From Leptospira alstonii serovar Sichuan str. 79601 (GTDB lineage Bacteria; Spirochaetota; Leptospiria; Leptospirales; Leptospiraceae): a stretch of 64,000 nt of DNA. The DNA lies in the NCBI RefSeq assembly GCF_000347175.1, contig NZ_ANIK01000016.1, positions 60,001-124,000 on the forward strand, written 5' to 3'. Both the position numbers and the translations under genes were made by a program. This document shows positions 13,279 to 31,492 of the stretch, in pieces (the first letter of the stretch is position 1; each line of letters opens with the position of its first letter). The notes below the pieces were generated by a model. It was not told where the DNA came from, searched no databases, and saw only the letters and a list, made by a program, of their open reading frames with translations.

Positions 13279-14898
13279 TCATATTCGGTTCTTGTTTTTC
13301 TTTCCGGCTTCTCGAAAGATTTGAATCATTTTAATTCCGTCGGTGAGATGCGCTACGGCGCTGATTCCTCCCATCATCGCACCGCTCATTCCCGGCGAGG
13401 CGGCATCCGCTCCGGTAAGAAATAAATTTTTGATCGGAGTGATCGGAGAAAACCAAGGAGCCGCCTCTTCTCTAAAACGGTCGGGCACGCAGGGAAGACC
13501 GTAGATCGTTCCGTTTTTATGAAGGGTAAAATGTTCCGTGGTCAGAGGAGTGGAAACTTCCGTGTATTCCACGATGTTTTTAAATCCCGGAAAACGATCC
13601 TCTATATAATTCAAAAGTTTGTCCCGGATGGAATCTTTCAGTTGTTTATATTCTTGGTCCCTTTCCTTCCAAGGTTGATCCTTCCATTTTAAGAACGGAG
13701 CGTAGCTGCTGAATGCGATGACTTCTGCCGTATGTGCGTGAGCGTGCGGATCCTTGAGAGATGGAAACGAAAGATACGCGCCCGGAATCCGATTTCCCAG
13801 AATCCAATCGACCTCAAAATTCCGATCATGATCCAAAGAGTCGTAGATCCAGTAATTCTCTCCTAAAAATCCCAGTTTTTTCGGATCGTCTTTGAATCCG
13901 ATATAAAGAGTTACATTCGTAGTCATAGGATGACGTTCGGCAAAACTTTTGAGTTTTTCTAAAAACGGAATTTTATTCCGGGAAGGAATCAACTTCGTGT
14001 AAGTGTTATATGCGCCTGCGTTAGACACGATTGCGTCCGCGGTATATTCTTCGATAACTTCCCGTTCGGCTTCCTCCGATTTTTTTCGATTTTTGACTCT
14101 AACTCCGACCGCTTTTCCGTCCTGTATTAGAATTTCTTGAACTTCTCTGGAGAGTAGAATTCCTCCTTCCTTTTCTTGAATGATTTTTTGAATCGATTGC
14201 GCGATGACTCCCGAACCTCCTATCGGATAATAACCGCCCTTCAAATAATGCGCGACGATGAGTGCGTGGATCGCAAACGCGCTGAGAGAAGGAGGAAGTC
14301 CGTAATCCCCCCATTGGGATGCGAGGACTGCTTTGAGTTTCGGGGATCTAAAATTCCCGTCCAAATATTCTTTTGTGGTGATCAGCGCGGAGGAGGATCC
14401 GATCAAGTCGATCGTATGTTTGAACTTGTCCAAAAACGGAGGAAGCGCTTTGAGTATCATATGTCTTCCGTGCCAACTCGCAACCTTCCGAACGTCGTTG
14501 AAATAATTGCGAATGGCCTCCGATTCTTCCGGAAATAAGGATATTAGATCTTTCTGATATTGTTCCGGGTCGCTGTTTTCTCCGAAAGTAAATCCGGGGT
14601 AAACGAACTTCTCGAAGATTTGAGGCATTTTATTCCATTCCACTTGATTGCGCGTGATCAGATCGAAGATTTTGCGGAGCATAGAATTCTCATCCATGTC
14701 TCCAATGTAATGGATTCCCACGTCCCAGAGGAATTTACCTTCCCTTTTGAATACGTGTGTGAAACCTCCGGCCTTGAAGTGTTGTTCCAGGATTAAAACT
14801 TTTTTATCTCTATATTGCGCCATCAGAGAGGCGACGGTCAGAGCGCCGATTCCGGAACCGATGATGATAAGATCGTAATGAGTTCGTTTGATATCCAT
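13279..14898 (-). CDS. FAD-dependent phytoene-desaturase-like oxidoreductase
   Basis: A 539-aa flavoprotein of the CrtI/carotenoid isomerase/RetSat-like group. The Rossmann motif DLIIIGSGIGALTVASLMAQ is at residues 8-27, followed by LILEQHFKAGGFTH. The C-terminal FAD block reads LFLTGADAASPGMSGAMMGG. Members reduce or isomerise polyene substrates; the true substrate cannot be told from sequence. It lies upstream of the PadR gene in the same orientation. No carotenoid synthesis genes are in the window. Confidence 0.85.
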   Translation of the reverse strand: MDIKRTHYDLIIIGSGIGALTVASLMAQYRDKKVLILEQHFKAGGFTHVFKREGKFLWDVGIHYIGDMDENSMLRKIFDLITRNQVEWNKMPQIFEKFVYPGFTFGENSDPEQYQKDLISLFPEESEAIRNYFNDVRKVASWHGRHMILKALPPFLDKFKHTIDLIGSSSALITTKEYLDGNFRSPKLKAVLASQWGDYGLPPSLSAFAIHALIVAHYLKGGYYPIGGSGVIAQSIQKIIQEKEGGILLSREVQEILIQDGKAVGVRVKNRKKSEEAEREVIEEYTADAIVSNAGAYNTYTKLIPSRNKIPFLEKLKSFAERHPMTTNVTLYIGFKDDPKKLGFLGENYWIYDSLDHDRNFEVDWILGNRIPGAYLSFPSLKDPHAHAHTAEVIAFSSYAPFLKWKDQPWKERDQEYKQLKDSIRDKLLNYIEDRFPGFKNIVEYTEVSTPLTTEHFTLHKNGTIYGLPCVPDRFREEAAPWFSPITPIKNLFLTGADAASPGMSGAMMGGISAVAHLTDGIKMIQIFREAGKKNKNRI

Positions 14899-15014
14899 AA
14901 AAAACTCTCCCTGACAAGTTTCGGGACAGATTGTTACGAATATAAAAGTTTATAAAAGGATTTTTTTTTAAGAGTAAGCGGGTCGCTTAAATGCGATAAA
15001 AGGAAAATCGGGGT

Positions 15015-15386
<372 letters not shown>

Positions 15387-15387
15387 G

Positions 15388-15435
<48 letters not shown>

Positions 15436-15547
15436 GATTCCCGGGAGGCCCCCGGTACCGGTTCTAAAAACATTTCTTCTAAAATCCATCTCTCTATACT
15501 ATAGACGGATAGAATGAACGTTTTAGCGGGGCTTTCGCTCAATATCC

Positions 15548-15979
15548 CTAAGGAAATATTTTTCTAAATCCGTCCGGAAGAACTCCTAATTTGCGAGTTG
15601 TGTAATCCATAAATACGACTCCCGTTTTGGCTTCGCAGATCACCTTACCGTTGGCCGGACCGTCCGCGTGAGTCATTCTATAATAGATGTCGCAACCTCT
15701 TTGATTGAAATCTCCGGCCGTAATCTCCACTCGAATCTTATCTCGAAAGAAAGCTTCTGCCTTGTAAACGACCGCGATGTCGGTCATGATGATTCCCAAT
15801 CCTTCGACGTTGAGTTCGTTGTAGTTGTGTTCCAAAAAGAATCTCGCTCTCGCTTCGTGAAGCAAGGAGACAACTCGATCGTGTGCAAGATGATCCGCAA
15901 AGTTGACGTCGTAAATTCGTACGTCCAAATCCACGGACCAAATAAATTGATTTGGAAGTTCCAATTGAATTCTTGCCAT
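15548..15979 (-). CDS. Acyl-CoA thioesterase, 4HBT hot-dog family
   Basis: A 143-aa single hot-dog domain. The family pattern appears as VRIYDVNFADHLAHDRVVSL at residues ~20-39, with the aspartate and asparagine typical of 4-hydroxybenzoyl-CoA thioesterase-like enzymes, then the strand-rich part (GLGIIMTDIAVVYKAEAFF). It would hydrolyse acyl-CoA thioesters in the cytoplasm; the chain specificity is unknown. It starts two bases after the stop of the upstream membrane protein gene, so the pair is an operon. Confidence 0.85.
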   Translation of the reverse strand: MARIQLELPNQFIWSVDLDVRIYDVNFADHLAHDRVVSLLHEARARFFLEHNYNELNVEGLGIIMTDIAVVYKAEAFFRDKIRVEITAGDFNQRGCDIYYRMTHADGPANGKVICEAKTGVVFMDYTTRKLGVLPDGFRKIFP

Positions 15980-15981
15980 GG

Positions 15982-16707
15982 TTATTGTTTGTGTCCTTCG
16001 GCTTCCGCTTTTTCCATCGCCTTTCGGATGATTTCCGCGGTTTCCCGTTTTCCTTGTGTTTCCTCTTCTTTTGTAAGAGGTTTATGAGAATCGACGTTCT
16101 CAATGATTTTGTAATCTTTCCTATACGAATCCATTTTTGAGTATTGAAGATACAAAAGAACGGAGACGAACCCGAACAGAATGATCGCCGTTCTTTTTGC
16201 CGGAGCTTGCAGATAGGAAGTCAGAACGAGATAGAATAAAAACGGAATGTATGCGGTAAACGCGACTCCGATCCCGATACCCAGATAAATATGAATCAAT
16301 CCGCCGAAACTTTGGAGCAGCAACGCCGCCCAAAATACGCTTAAGACGGCCGTGCTCGCTCTGAAGTTTTTCCTCCAGTCGGTGTTCCCGCCCGCGATCC
16401 AGGAAAAAAACATATAAAGAAAACCTAAAGTAGGAAAAACGATAAAACTTGAGAGAAAATACGCGACAGGCATCTCGAAAAATAACAAAGTCAAAGGCGG
16501 ACTTGAAGTTCCGCTCGAAGCGAATAAGGTCATTCCGATGACTGCAACCGCGTATAAAAAGCTCATGTAGACTAAACAACGAAGATATAAGGAGATCAGG
16601 GGTTCTTCGGGTGCTTTGGAAAGATTTTTGAAAAAGGAAACCGGTTTTATTAGAACTTCCCGGGCTTCTTCGATTGCGTTCGTAAAGGAAAAGGAAAACT
16701 TGAACAT
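15982..16707 (-). CDS. Yip1-family membrane protein
   Basis: A 241-aa integral membrane protein. The N-terminal motif AIEEAREVLIKPVSFFKNL is typical of bacterial Yip1-domain proteins, and about five hydrophobic helices follow between residues 45 and 190. The C-terminus is a charged cytoplasmic tail (RETAEIIRKAMEKAEAEGHKQ). Its function is unknown; eukaryotic relatives act in membrane traffic. It is the first gene of a two-gene unit with the thioesterase. Confidence 0.75.
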   Translation of the reverse strand: MFKFSFSFTNAIEEAREVLIKPVSFFKNLSKAPEEPLISLYLRCLVYMSFLYAVAVIGMTLFASSGTSSPPLTLLFFEMPVAYFLSSFIVFPTLGFLYMFFSWIAGGNTDWRKNFRASTAVLSVFWAALLLQSFGGLIHIYLGIGIGVAFTAYIPFLFYLVLTSYLQAPAKRTAIILFGFVSVLLYLQYSKMDSYRKDYKIIENVDSHKPLTKEEETQGKRETAEIIRKAMEKAEAEGHKQ

Positions 16708-16793
16708 TGGATTATTTCACACAGGTTTTTTTCTAAAAACTTACGTGGCAAGAGGAAAAGAATCCGAATTCCGATTAAAAACGAAACAAACTT

Positions 16794-18431
<1,638 letters not shown>

Positions 18432-18446
18432 TAAGGCAAAGGATTC

Positions 18447-19241
<795 letters not shown>

Positions 19242-19612
19242 CCTACGTTGGTTTCAAAATCAATTCAACGAAAAACGAAGTTTTCGTCAAACGATTCGAT
19301 CCGATTCTTTCTCGTAAAAAATAAAATTCGAACGATCCGATGCCCTAACAAATACGAGGATTCTTATCTTTGATGAAACGTTTCTTTAGAGCTTGCCCGA
19401 AAAACCGTCGAGCGCCAATAGAAGGAGACAGGTTCTAATGTGGAATTTGCGTTTTTGAGCGTAAAAAGCGCGTTACCTCTCTTTAAAAATGAGATTTTTC
19501 TAGTCATTCTTATTTTACGTTATAACTTGGGTCATTTTGGCTGTCTCAGTTTGTGCTCAGGATTCGTTTATTTAGATAACAAAATGCCTGATGTATTTTT
19601 GAGGAGATTCAA
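19242..19612. other. Intergenic region, divergent upstream region
   Basis: 371 bases separate the divergent metallophosphoesterase and CARDB lipoprotein genes, so both promoters should lie here. I see no gene, no strong repeat and no structured RNA. The only clear signal is GAGGAG (19600-19605) as the ribosome binding site of the gene at 19613. Confidence 0.5.
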
Positions 19613-20725
19613 ATGAAAGAGTTTTTACAAAAGACGATGAGAGGGGCGAGCGTGCTCCTGATAATGTATGTGATTTGGAATTGTGGAGGAGAAAAACAAA
19701 ACGATTCTTCCTCTTTGCTAATGCTTTTGGGGCCTAAACAGTCTTCGCAGACTGAGACTTATTCTTTTAACACGATGGCTCCAGATGGTGAATTTCAAAA
19801 TATAGGCGCAAATCAAAATCAACCGGAATTCAATGCCGGATCAGAAATAGTGGAGTACAGCAATTCCTCGGAACCCGATCTTATGGTTTATGTTTATTTT
19901 CCTGGCTCTAGACAAATGAAACCGGGAGAAGACATCTCTCGAAAACTAAGCCTTCAGGTTGCCAACTTTGGAGGAGGTCTGGCGGCTGGAAGTCGTCCCG
20001 ATCAGGAAGGTTATATGGTAGATTTGATTCTTTCTAAAGACAAAGAGGTACCCGAAGGTTATGCTCCTTATTCTTCCGATTTTAAAGAAGACGTTTTGTT
20101 AGGTGGCGGAAGAATCAGCAATACTCCGGACCTGGTTTCAGGGGCTCTCAAATATGTAAGCGAAGGATCGAATATCCTTCCTAAAAACGTACCAACGGGA
20201 GATTATTATATATGTGCGAGAGTCGATATAGGATCTAAGATTGCCGAGTCGAATGAGGGCAATAATACGAATTGTTTTCCGATCTCGATTCAAACGGAAG
20301 AACTACTTCCCGATTTAATCATTCCTCGCGCTTCCGTCTATCCTAGCGGAATGAAATGTAGAGCCTATAAACCGATGATGTATGTGACCGCCGAGATCAA
20401 GAATATCGGACAGGGTGTAAGTCCTGCATTGCCGAACGTAGGTATCATAAACGCACTAGAGCCGGATGGAATTCATGGAAATGGAATAGGATACGAATCG
20501 GTAATCCAACCCGGAGAAACCGTCACGGTGACGTTTCCGATTTATTTTCCGATTAACGAATCTTTCGAAGTGAACACTTCTTTGGTTGAAAAGAAGCATA
20601 CATTTGATCTGAGATTGAATCGTGGAAATTGGATACCCGAATTGAATGTGCAAAATAACGCATATATTAGAAAGCCGTTAGAACTTACAATTCCGGAAGG
20701 TTATTGTAAAAGTCATTCTGGTTGA
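19613..20725 (+). CDS. CARDB-domain lipoprotein
   Basis: A 370-aa probable outer-envelope lipoprotein. The signal peptide ([11 protein letters not shown]) ends in a cysteine followed by GGEKQND. Two CARDB-like (cell adhesion related) beta domains follow. The first ends in the hallmark [19 protein letters not shown] near residue 215, and the second covers residues ~230-345 with ILNVQNNA-like features. The role is probably extracellular binding or adhesion; no ligand can be named. A GAGGAG ribosome site precedes the ATG. A hairpin at 20766-20791 closes the transcript. Confidence 0.75.
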   Translation: MKEFLQKTMRGASVLLIMYVIWNCGGEKQNDSSSLLMLLGPKQSSQTETYSFNTMAPDGEFQNIGANQNQPEFNAGSEIVEYSNSSEPDLMVYVYFPGSRQMKPGEDISRKLSLQVANFGGGLAAGSRPDQEGYMVDLILSKDKEVPEGYAPYSSDFKEDVLLGGGRISNTPDLVSGALKYVSEGSNILPKNVPTGDYYICARVDIGSKIAESNEGNNTNCFPISIQTEELLPDLIIPRASVYPSGMKCRAYKPMMYVTAEIKNIGQGVSPALPNVGIINALEPDGIHGNGIGYESVIQPGETVTVTFPIYFPINESFEVNTSLVEKKHTFDLRLNRGNWIPELNVQNNAYIRKPLELTIPEGYCKSHSG

Positions 20726-20765
20726 TCTTTAATCCTTTGAAAAATTCAATTTGAAATATCCTCTC

Positions 20766-20791
20766 CATCGGGCTGTGCAACCAGCCCGATG
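20766..20791 (+). terminator. Hairpin after CARDB lipoprotein gene
   Basis: A ten-base-pair perfect stem (CATCGGGCTG and its complement) with a six-base loop lies 41 bases after the stop codon. There is no clear T tract, so it may stabilise the 3' end or terminate only partially. Confidence 0.5.
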
Positions 20792-20880
20792 CGAATAAAC
20801 CCCTCGTTTATAAAATCCGATTCATAACAAAATTTATAGAGTTAAGATTGTAGTCGTTCGATGGATTTTTGGGACAAGTT

Positions 20881-22179
20881 CTAAAGAACCTTGAACCGTT
20901 CCAGGGCTTCTTGTTCGAGTTTTTCCCTGTGACGGGGATGTGCGATTGCGATCAAGGCCTTGGCTCTTTGTCTCAGATTTTTTCCGTATAAATCGGCGAA
21001 ACCGAATTCGGTTACTACGAAATGAACGTGAGCCCGAGTTGTGACGACGTTTGCTCCCGGTTTTAACAAGGAAACGATTCTGGATTCTCCCTTGGATGTG
21101 GTGGAAGGAAGAGCGATGATGGGTTTGCCTCCCGGTGAAAGGGACGCGCCTCGGATAAAGTCCATCTGACCTCCGACTCCGGAATATTGTCTGGTTCCGA
21201 TCGAATCCGCGCAGACCTGTCCCGTTAAGTCCACTTCCACCGCCGAATTGATCGCGGTCACTTTCGGATTTTTTCGAATCACGTGAGGATCGTTGATGTA
21301 ACCGATGTCGAGCATCGCAATTTCCGGGTTGTCGTCGATAAAGTCGTAAAGTTTGGCGGTTCCCATTACAAAACCGGAAACGATTTTACCCGGATGTTTC
21401 TTTTTACGGATACCGTTGATGATTCCCTTTCGAACGAGTTCCATCACGCCGTCCGAAAACATTTCCGTATGAATTCCCAAATCCTTATGAGAAGTCAGGC
21501 ACGTTAGGACTGCATTGGGGATCGCTCCGATTCCCATCTGCAAGGTAGCGCCGTCTTCTACGAGAGAGGCCACGTTTTTACCGATCGCAAGCTCGACGTC
21601 CGAAGGTCGTTCGGAGACGTGTTCGTATAAGGGAAGATTTCCTTCCACAAGGGAATGGATTTTATTCACGTGGATGATTCCGTCCCCGTGGGTGCGCGGC
21701 ATGTTTGCGTTGACTTGGGCGATTACGATCTTTGCGGTTTCGACGGCGGCCTTGCTGATATCGACCGAAACTCCGAGGGAACAAAAACCGTGTTTATCGG
21801 GAGGGGACACTTGTATGAGGGCTACGTCCAGGGGAAGAATTCCGTTTCGAAATAGAGAAGGGCATTCACTTAAGAAAATCGGAATATAGTCTCCTCTGCC
21901 TTCTTCGACCGCCTTTCGGGTGTTAGCCGCCACAAAAAGTGCGTTCGTAAAAAATTTTCCTTCCATACCCGGTTCCACATAAGGAGCCTTACCTTCCGTG
22001 TGGAGATGGACCATTTCCACATCGGTCAATTCGTCGGCCCGAGCCGTCAAAGCATCGATGAGGAGCCTGGGTGCGGCGGCGACGCTGTGGACGAAGACCC
22101 TTTGACCCGATTTGACCGAGGAAAGAGCGGTATCAGCGGAAATAAATTTACTGTCGGTTTTAGAACTCAAATTTTCCAT
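20881..22179 (-). CDS. Acetyl-CoA hydrolase/4-hydroxybutyrate CoA-transferase family
   Basis: A 432-aa class I CoA-transferase. The catalytic glutamate lies in AINSAVEVDLTGQVCADS, and family blocks QMGIGAIPNAVL and YSGVGGQMDFIRGASLS are intact. It would move CoA between short acyl groups, such as acetate, butyrate or 4-hydroxybutyrate, in the cytoplasm. The closing part ETREFGFAD-like (VTEFGFADLYGKNLRQRA) is present, so it is full length. It is divergent from the MFS gene at 22346. Confidence 0.9.
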   Translation of the reverse strand: MENLSSKTDSKFISADTALSSVKSGQRVFVHSVAAAPRLLIDALTARADELTDVEMVHLHTEGKAPYVEPGMEGKFFTNALFVAANTRKAVEEGRGDYIPIFLSECPSLFRNGILPLDVALIQVSPPDKHGFCSLGVSVDISKAAVETAKIVIAQVNANMPRTHGDGIIHVNKIHSLVEGNLPLYEHVSERPSDVELAIGKNVASLVEDGATLQMGIGAIPNAVLTCLTSHKDLGIHTEMFSDGVMELVRKGIINGIRKKKHPGKIVSGFVMGTAKLYDFIDDNPEIAMLDIGYINDPHVIRKNPKVTAINSAVEVDLTGQVCADSIGTRQYSGVGGQMDFIRGASLSPGGKPIIALPSTTSKGESRIVSLLKPGANVVTTRAHVHFVVTEFGFADLYGKNLRQRAKALIAIAHPRHREKLEQEALERFKVL

Positions 22180-22345
22180 TCCTAAATTATCGGCTTTGAA
22201 ACTTAAATTCGCAAGCCCGCCGATTCGTTGCGGGTCTACGAGTTCTAATCTGTTGTCGGCAGGATCTCAAAGGATTTTCGAAAATCAGAACGTTCAATCC
22301 ATTTTTTCTATCTACAAAGAAACGGCATTTCGCCAGCTTATCCAT

Positions 22346-26861
<4,516 letters not shown>

Positions 26862-26865
<4 letters not shown>

Positions 26866-27143
26866 AAAAAGCTCTCATGATTTCCATAGGCGTTCTCACG
26901 GTTCTTTCATTGACTGTAAACTGTCCCGGTTCTAAACATTCGGCCGAAGAGTGTGCTCCGATCGTAGACGAAATGTTAACCAATCTGACCGCGGGACAAA
27001 AAGCGGAAGATGCCGCAAACATCGCGACTATGAAAGCGACTTTGGTTCCCGTATTACAAAAAGAATGTATGTCCGGAAAATTCGATCTTACTTGTCTTAA
27101 ATCTGCAAAAAGTATTCCTGCAATCCAAGCTTGTAAGAAATAA
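26862..27143 (+). CDS. Small Leptospira-type lipoprotein (TIGR04454-like)
   Basis: A 93-aa small lipoprotein. The signal VLTVLSLTVNC ends at a cysteine, and the mature part carries further paired cysteines (AEECAPIVDEML, LQKECMSGKFDLTCLK, AIQACKK). This agrees with my memory of a Leptospira-specific family of small Cys-containing lipoproteins named TIGR04454; the name is from recall and was not searched. It overlaps the GH5 stop by four bases (ATGA), so it is the last gene of a patatin-GH5-lipoprotein operon. Confidence 0.8.
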
Positions 27144-27155
27144 GATTCCACTCGC

Positions 27156-27194
27156 CTAATCTTAGTTTGTTCTTACGGAAAAAACTAAGATTAG
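27156..27194 (+). terminator. Hairpin after lipoprotein gene
   Basis: A perfect 13-bp stem (CTAATCTTAGTTT at 27156-27168 with its complement at 27182-27194) and a 13-base loop lie 12 bases after the stop. There is no strong T tract on the plus strand, so it may be a processing-stabilised 3' end. Confidence 0.5.
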
Positions 27195-27320
27195 CGGAAA
27201 TTACCTTTCCAAGAAAATCGTCCGATTCTCTCTTTTTGTTCCGAACCGATCCTTGCGGAACTTAAGAATTCTTTAATTCTCGAAAAGAACTATTATCCTT
27301 AAGTTTGTTGTTTTCTAATA

Positions 27321-27431
27321 TTAGAATTGTTGAAAAAATAATTTTAGATCGCATTTTATTTCATTAGAACAGACCGTTCGGTTCCGCGCGGTTTGATAAT
27401 AGAAATCGTGGAATTTTTCAACAACTCTATT
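27321..27431. repeat. 111-bp intergenic inverted-repeat element (copy B)
   Basis: The arms TTAGAATTGTTGAAAAA (27321-27337) and TTTTTCAACAACTCTAT (27414-27430) are imperfect inverted repeats sharing the TGTTGAAAAA core with copy A at 3103-3202. The interior also keeps a related ATCG...TTATTTCATT stretch. Its two ends are less well matched than in copy A, which suggests an older copy. Confidence 0.6.
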
Positions 27432-27499
27432 ACAAAATGCTTTATAACAGCGTTTTGCGCCTATTCAAATATCGAAACGGAAGTTCTTAGAGGTTCTCG

Positions 27500-27898
27500 T
27501 TAATCTAAAAGAAAAAATCCTTCTTCTTCCGAATAACATCCGTGTTCCCGATACGGTTCCGACGGATAAAAATGAATCTTTTGCGCGTATCTCCTTCCGA
27601 TTTTGAGACAGCCGACGCAAATATCGGGTCGAATCGCCCAATCACATTCCTCCTTTCGAAAGGAAGGGAAAACCCGAAGGAGGGGTTTTATCTCGGCGAT
27701 TCCGTGTTGATGTTGATTTGAGGATTCATTTTGTGAAACGTTTTGAGAGGACGCGGGATGTGGAAATTCTAAAAAAGTTCCTCCTAACAAAACCCCTAAA
27801 ACGCAGAATGTTTTTCCGAGCTTTTGAATGTGTTGTCGCCGCTGCTTTTGTCTCATTGCATCGCGTTCAAAAGAGTTTTCGAAGTCCGGACGCATCAT
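27500..27898 (-). CDS. Hypothetical exported protein
   Basis: A 132-aa open frame with an N-terminal basic region, a hydrophobic core (TFCVLGVLLGGTFL) and a possible cleavage site after HPASS. The mature part contains four cysteines, including DICVGCLKIGRRYAQ. No family is recognised and I see no strong ribosome site. It ends just beyond inverted-repeat copy B. It could be a real secreted protein with a disulfide or metal site, or a chance frame. Confidence 0.4.
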   Translation of the reverse strand: MMRPDFENSFERDAMRQKQRRQHIQKLGKTFCVLGVLLGGTFLEFPHPASSQNVSQNESSNQHQHGIAEIKPLLRVFPSFRKEECDWAIRPDICVGCLKIGRRYAQKIHFYPSEPYREHGCYSEEEGFFLLD

Positions 27899-28048
27899 CT
27901 ATTGTATCGAAAATAATTTGGTTCTTTTTCGAAAAAAAAACCGATTCTGAAAAAAATCCGGAATCGTTCTGTTAACCTAAGAATAGAAGGCAAGAGCGGC
28001 AAAGGAATTTACTTGAAATCGGCTTTCCTAATTTCAACGTAGTTCCCA

Positions 28049-28570
<522 letters not shown>

Positions 28571-28591
28571 TTATAAGAGCATAGATAAAAA

Positions 28592-29683
28592 ATGGAAGAA
28601 TCGGGAATGAATAGAGAAGAGAAGATTCGAGAAATTCTGTTCGAAGGAAAACAAAACGATCTAAGTCCTTCCGTAGAATGGCTGGCCAAAGGCTTGAGCG
28701 GTTCTTGGGTGGAATATTCCTTCAAAGAATCGGATTTCGAATCTCTCTATACGCGCGCAACTTCCGGTTCTTCAAAAATGCTTTTTTTGTCCGATTTTAC
28801 GAAAAATAAATTCGTTTGGGGACTTTCAGCGGCCGCAATTTTTCTTTTCGCTGTTACATTAGGATATTATTCTATTCTTAAAGATAGGCCTTCTCCCGGA
28901 ATCGAAAAGGGGGGAGTCGAAATTTCACAAGTGGAAGGGGACGCATATCTCACTTCTTCCGATCCCAAGGACAAAATTCTTTTAAAACCCGGAGTTAGAA
29001 TTCAAGAAGGCCAGAGAGTCGTTACGGGTTCGGGGGCTATTCTGAATCTGAAAGTGTCCGACGGAATTGTAGTGAGGATTCTCTCCGATTCGGAAGTTTC
29101 GTTTCGATTGATCGATCTTTCCACACACTACAAAATCGGAATCGATTTGGAAAAGGGAGAACTTCTGACTCATATTCATAAAAATCTTAAAAAAGAAGAA
29201 TTCATCGTTCGTTCCGAAAACGTAAGCGCGGAAGTTCGGGGTACAAGTTTCAGTTTTCAAAACGTTCCCGGAGAAGGAACTCGGGTGCGGGTTTTGGAAG
29301 GCCGAGTTGCGATCAGCGCTCGTGTGGAATCTCAAAAAACGGCGCCGGGAGGCGAGCAGGTTCTGGAACCCAATCAGGGAATTTTCGTAAATCAAAAAGG
29401 TTTTGTTAGAAGTCATTTGAACGATTCCGAGAAAGACCGTCTTGCGGCTGAGTTTGAGAGGTTGCCGATTGCAAACATTCCTCGGGATAAAAACCGAGCT
29501 TACTCAAGTAGACAAGAACTCGTAACGGATTTTCAAAGATTGGAGAAAATCGTTCTGACGGACGGAAAAGAGATCGAGGGTGTCATCGTGGATATGGACG
29601 AAAAAGCGATGTATGTTCAGACTCTTGAAAAAGAAATCGCCATTCGGAGAGAGTCGGTCTCCGAAGTCATTCAACTCCACTGA
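28592..29683 (+). CDS. FecR-domain transmembrane protein, likely sigma regulator
   Basis: A 363-aa protein with a cytoplasmic N-terminus (~75 residues), one membrane span (FVWGLSAAAIFLFAVTLGYYSI) and a periplasmic FecR domain. The domain shows VEGDAYLTSSDPKDK, VTGSGAILNLKVSDG and VSAEVRGTSFSFQN, and a long tail follows. This is the layout of a FecR-type anti-sigma factor, and it lies directly behind the ECF sigma gene. No TonB receptor is adjacent, unlike the classic Fec system. ATG 28607 is an alternative start. Confidence 0.82.
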   Translation: MEESGMNREEKIREILFEGKQNDLSPSVEWLAKGLSGSWVEYSFKESDFESLYTRATSGSSKMLFLSDFTKNKFVWGLSAAAIFLFAVTLGYYSILKDRPSPGIEKGGVEISQVEGDAYLTSSDPKDKILLKPGVRIQEGQRVVTGSGAILNLKVSDGIVVRILSDSEVSFRLIDLSTHYKIGIDLEKGELLTHIHKNLKKEEFIVRSENVSAEVRGTSFSFQNVPGEGTRVRVLEGRVAISARVESQKTAPGGEQVLEPNQGIFVNQKGFVRSHLNDSEKDRLAAEFERLPIANIPRDKNRAYSSRQELVTDFQRLEKIVLTDGKEIEGVIVDMDEKAMYVQTLEKEIAIRRESVSEVIQLH

Positions 29684-29748
29684 AAGCAAATTTTCTTTGA
29701 CAGTCGATCGGTAAATCGGGAAATCTATTCTTCGAGGATCCGCATAAA

Positions 29749-30291
<543 letters not shown>

Positions 30292-30346
30292 TGTTCGGGA
30301 AAATTAGTTGTAGATTTTTTAAAGAATTCGTGTAAGTTCTTTCGAT

Positions 30347-31054
30347 ATGATTCGTAAGGCCTTACTCTTCGTTTCTTTTCTTATATTGTCGCCTCAAATC
30401 GTTTTTGCGGATGAGGAAGTGGCGATCGTACTCTTTGTTTCCGGAAAAGCCCAATATATACAAGCCGGCAAAACCGAGGCGTTGAAAAAAAACGTCGTCC
30501 TTACAAAAGCCGCGAAAGTGGAAACCGGAGAAGGGAAAGCGGATCTGCAATTGGGCGCCAACTCCGTGGTTCGACTTGCACCTTTTACTAAAATCGAAAT
30601 CGCCGAACTCTTTTCGGACGGATCCAAGAATACGACAAAGGTTACCTTGATTTCGGGCAAACTATTTGCGAACGTTCAAAAGTCCGGTAAAAAAGAAGAC
30701 TTGGAAATCAGCTCGGCGTCTTATACGGCGGGAGTTCGCGGAACTCAATTTGTGATCGCCGAAGAAAAAACAAAGGCTCCTAAAAACGAGGATTCCGACA
30801 TACCCGACGGGATTTTTGTAAACGAAGGAGAGATTGCCGTTCATTCTTCCTCCGGAAAAGATTTGGATCTTAAGACGGGGGAACAGGCCACTTGGGACGG
30901 TAAAGAATTGTCGGTGGAACCGCTCAAAGAATTCATGAAAGAAAAGATGAAAGTCATCCAAAACTTCAAGGCCATCAAAGGCGAAAATTATCAGATGCTC
31001 AAGGATCAGAAATTGAAAAACAAGGAGCTTCTGGAGAATTTTCCTAAATCATAA
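30347..31054 (+). CDS. Exported FecR-domain protein
   Basis: A 235-aa protein with a clear signal peptide (MIRKALLFVSFLIL, cleavage near VFADEE). One FecR domain follows: VSGKAQYIQAGKTEALKKN, VRLAPFTKIEIAELF and SSASYTAGVRGTQFVIAEE. A lysine-rich helical tail closes the protein. It is soluble and periplasmic, unlike the membrane-anchored FecR protein two genes upstream. The shared domain suggests that the two were built from the same module. Confidence 0.82.
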   Translation: MIRKALLFVSFLILSPQIVFADEEVAIVLFVSGKAQYIQAGKTEALKKNVVLTKAAKVETGEGKADLQLGANSVVRLAPFTKIEIAELFSDGSKNTTKVTLISGKLFANVQKSGKKEDLEISSASYTAGVRGTQFVIAEEKTKAPKNEDSDIPDGIFVNEGEIAVHSSSGKDLDLKTGEQATWDGKELSVEPLKEFMKEKMKVIQNFKAIKGENYQMLKDQKLKNKELLENFPKS

Positions 31055-31492
31055 TATTTTAAAGTTTTAAACTTAACGTTTTTGATAAGAGCTTGTCCAA
31101 AAATCTCAAAGGAAATTTGCGGTAGTTCTCGCGTTTCAAGTGGTTAGGACTTTACAACATACATACAGCTGCTCGTAATTCCTACTCACTCGTTCCTAAA
31201 CAAAGTAAAAATGGACTCGGACAGCCTGTGTTCTTTACGAATCGTTCGGCAAGTCGCTAAAGTCAGTTCGGTTTAACCGATGCGAAAGCGATTGAAGCGG
31301 AATCAACAAATTGGAATTAGGAAAGAAAACCGTTTTTAGAGCGATCTATCAATTTGTTGATTGGAGCGAAAAGCGCGGTCTGGCTCCATTTTTTTCTTAC
31401 GGAAAAAAATGGAGCCGGATTCGCCCAAACTTTCCAACCGTCGAATAAAAATTGCTTCCCGGATTTGGAACTTCAAGAATTCTATCGTCCCT
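31055..31492. other. Intergenic region with 13-bp inverted repeat
   Basis: 438 bases without a convincing gene. The clearest structure is a perfect 13-bp inverted repeat, AATCAACAAATTG (31301-31313) with its complement at 31350-31362, separated by 36 bases. It could be an operator or the stem of a transcript leader for the dehalogenase gene. The open frame continues upstream from 31493 to 31361 but is probably not translated. Confidence 0.5.

Larger units (their letters stand above)
27144..27499. other. Intergenic region with hairpin and inverted-repeat element
   Basis: 356 bases contain two structures described separately: a 13-bp-stem hairpin at 27156-27194 and inverted-repeat element copy B at 27321-27431. 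No gene is seen here. Confidence 0.6.

Noticed and set aside
22112..22345. Long N-terminal extension of the MFS gene
   Set aside because: It overlaps the divergent CoA-transferase on the other strand and contains no membrane helix or family sequence; ATG 22346 is preferred.
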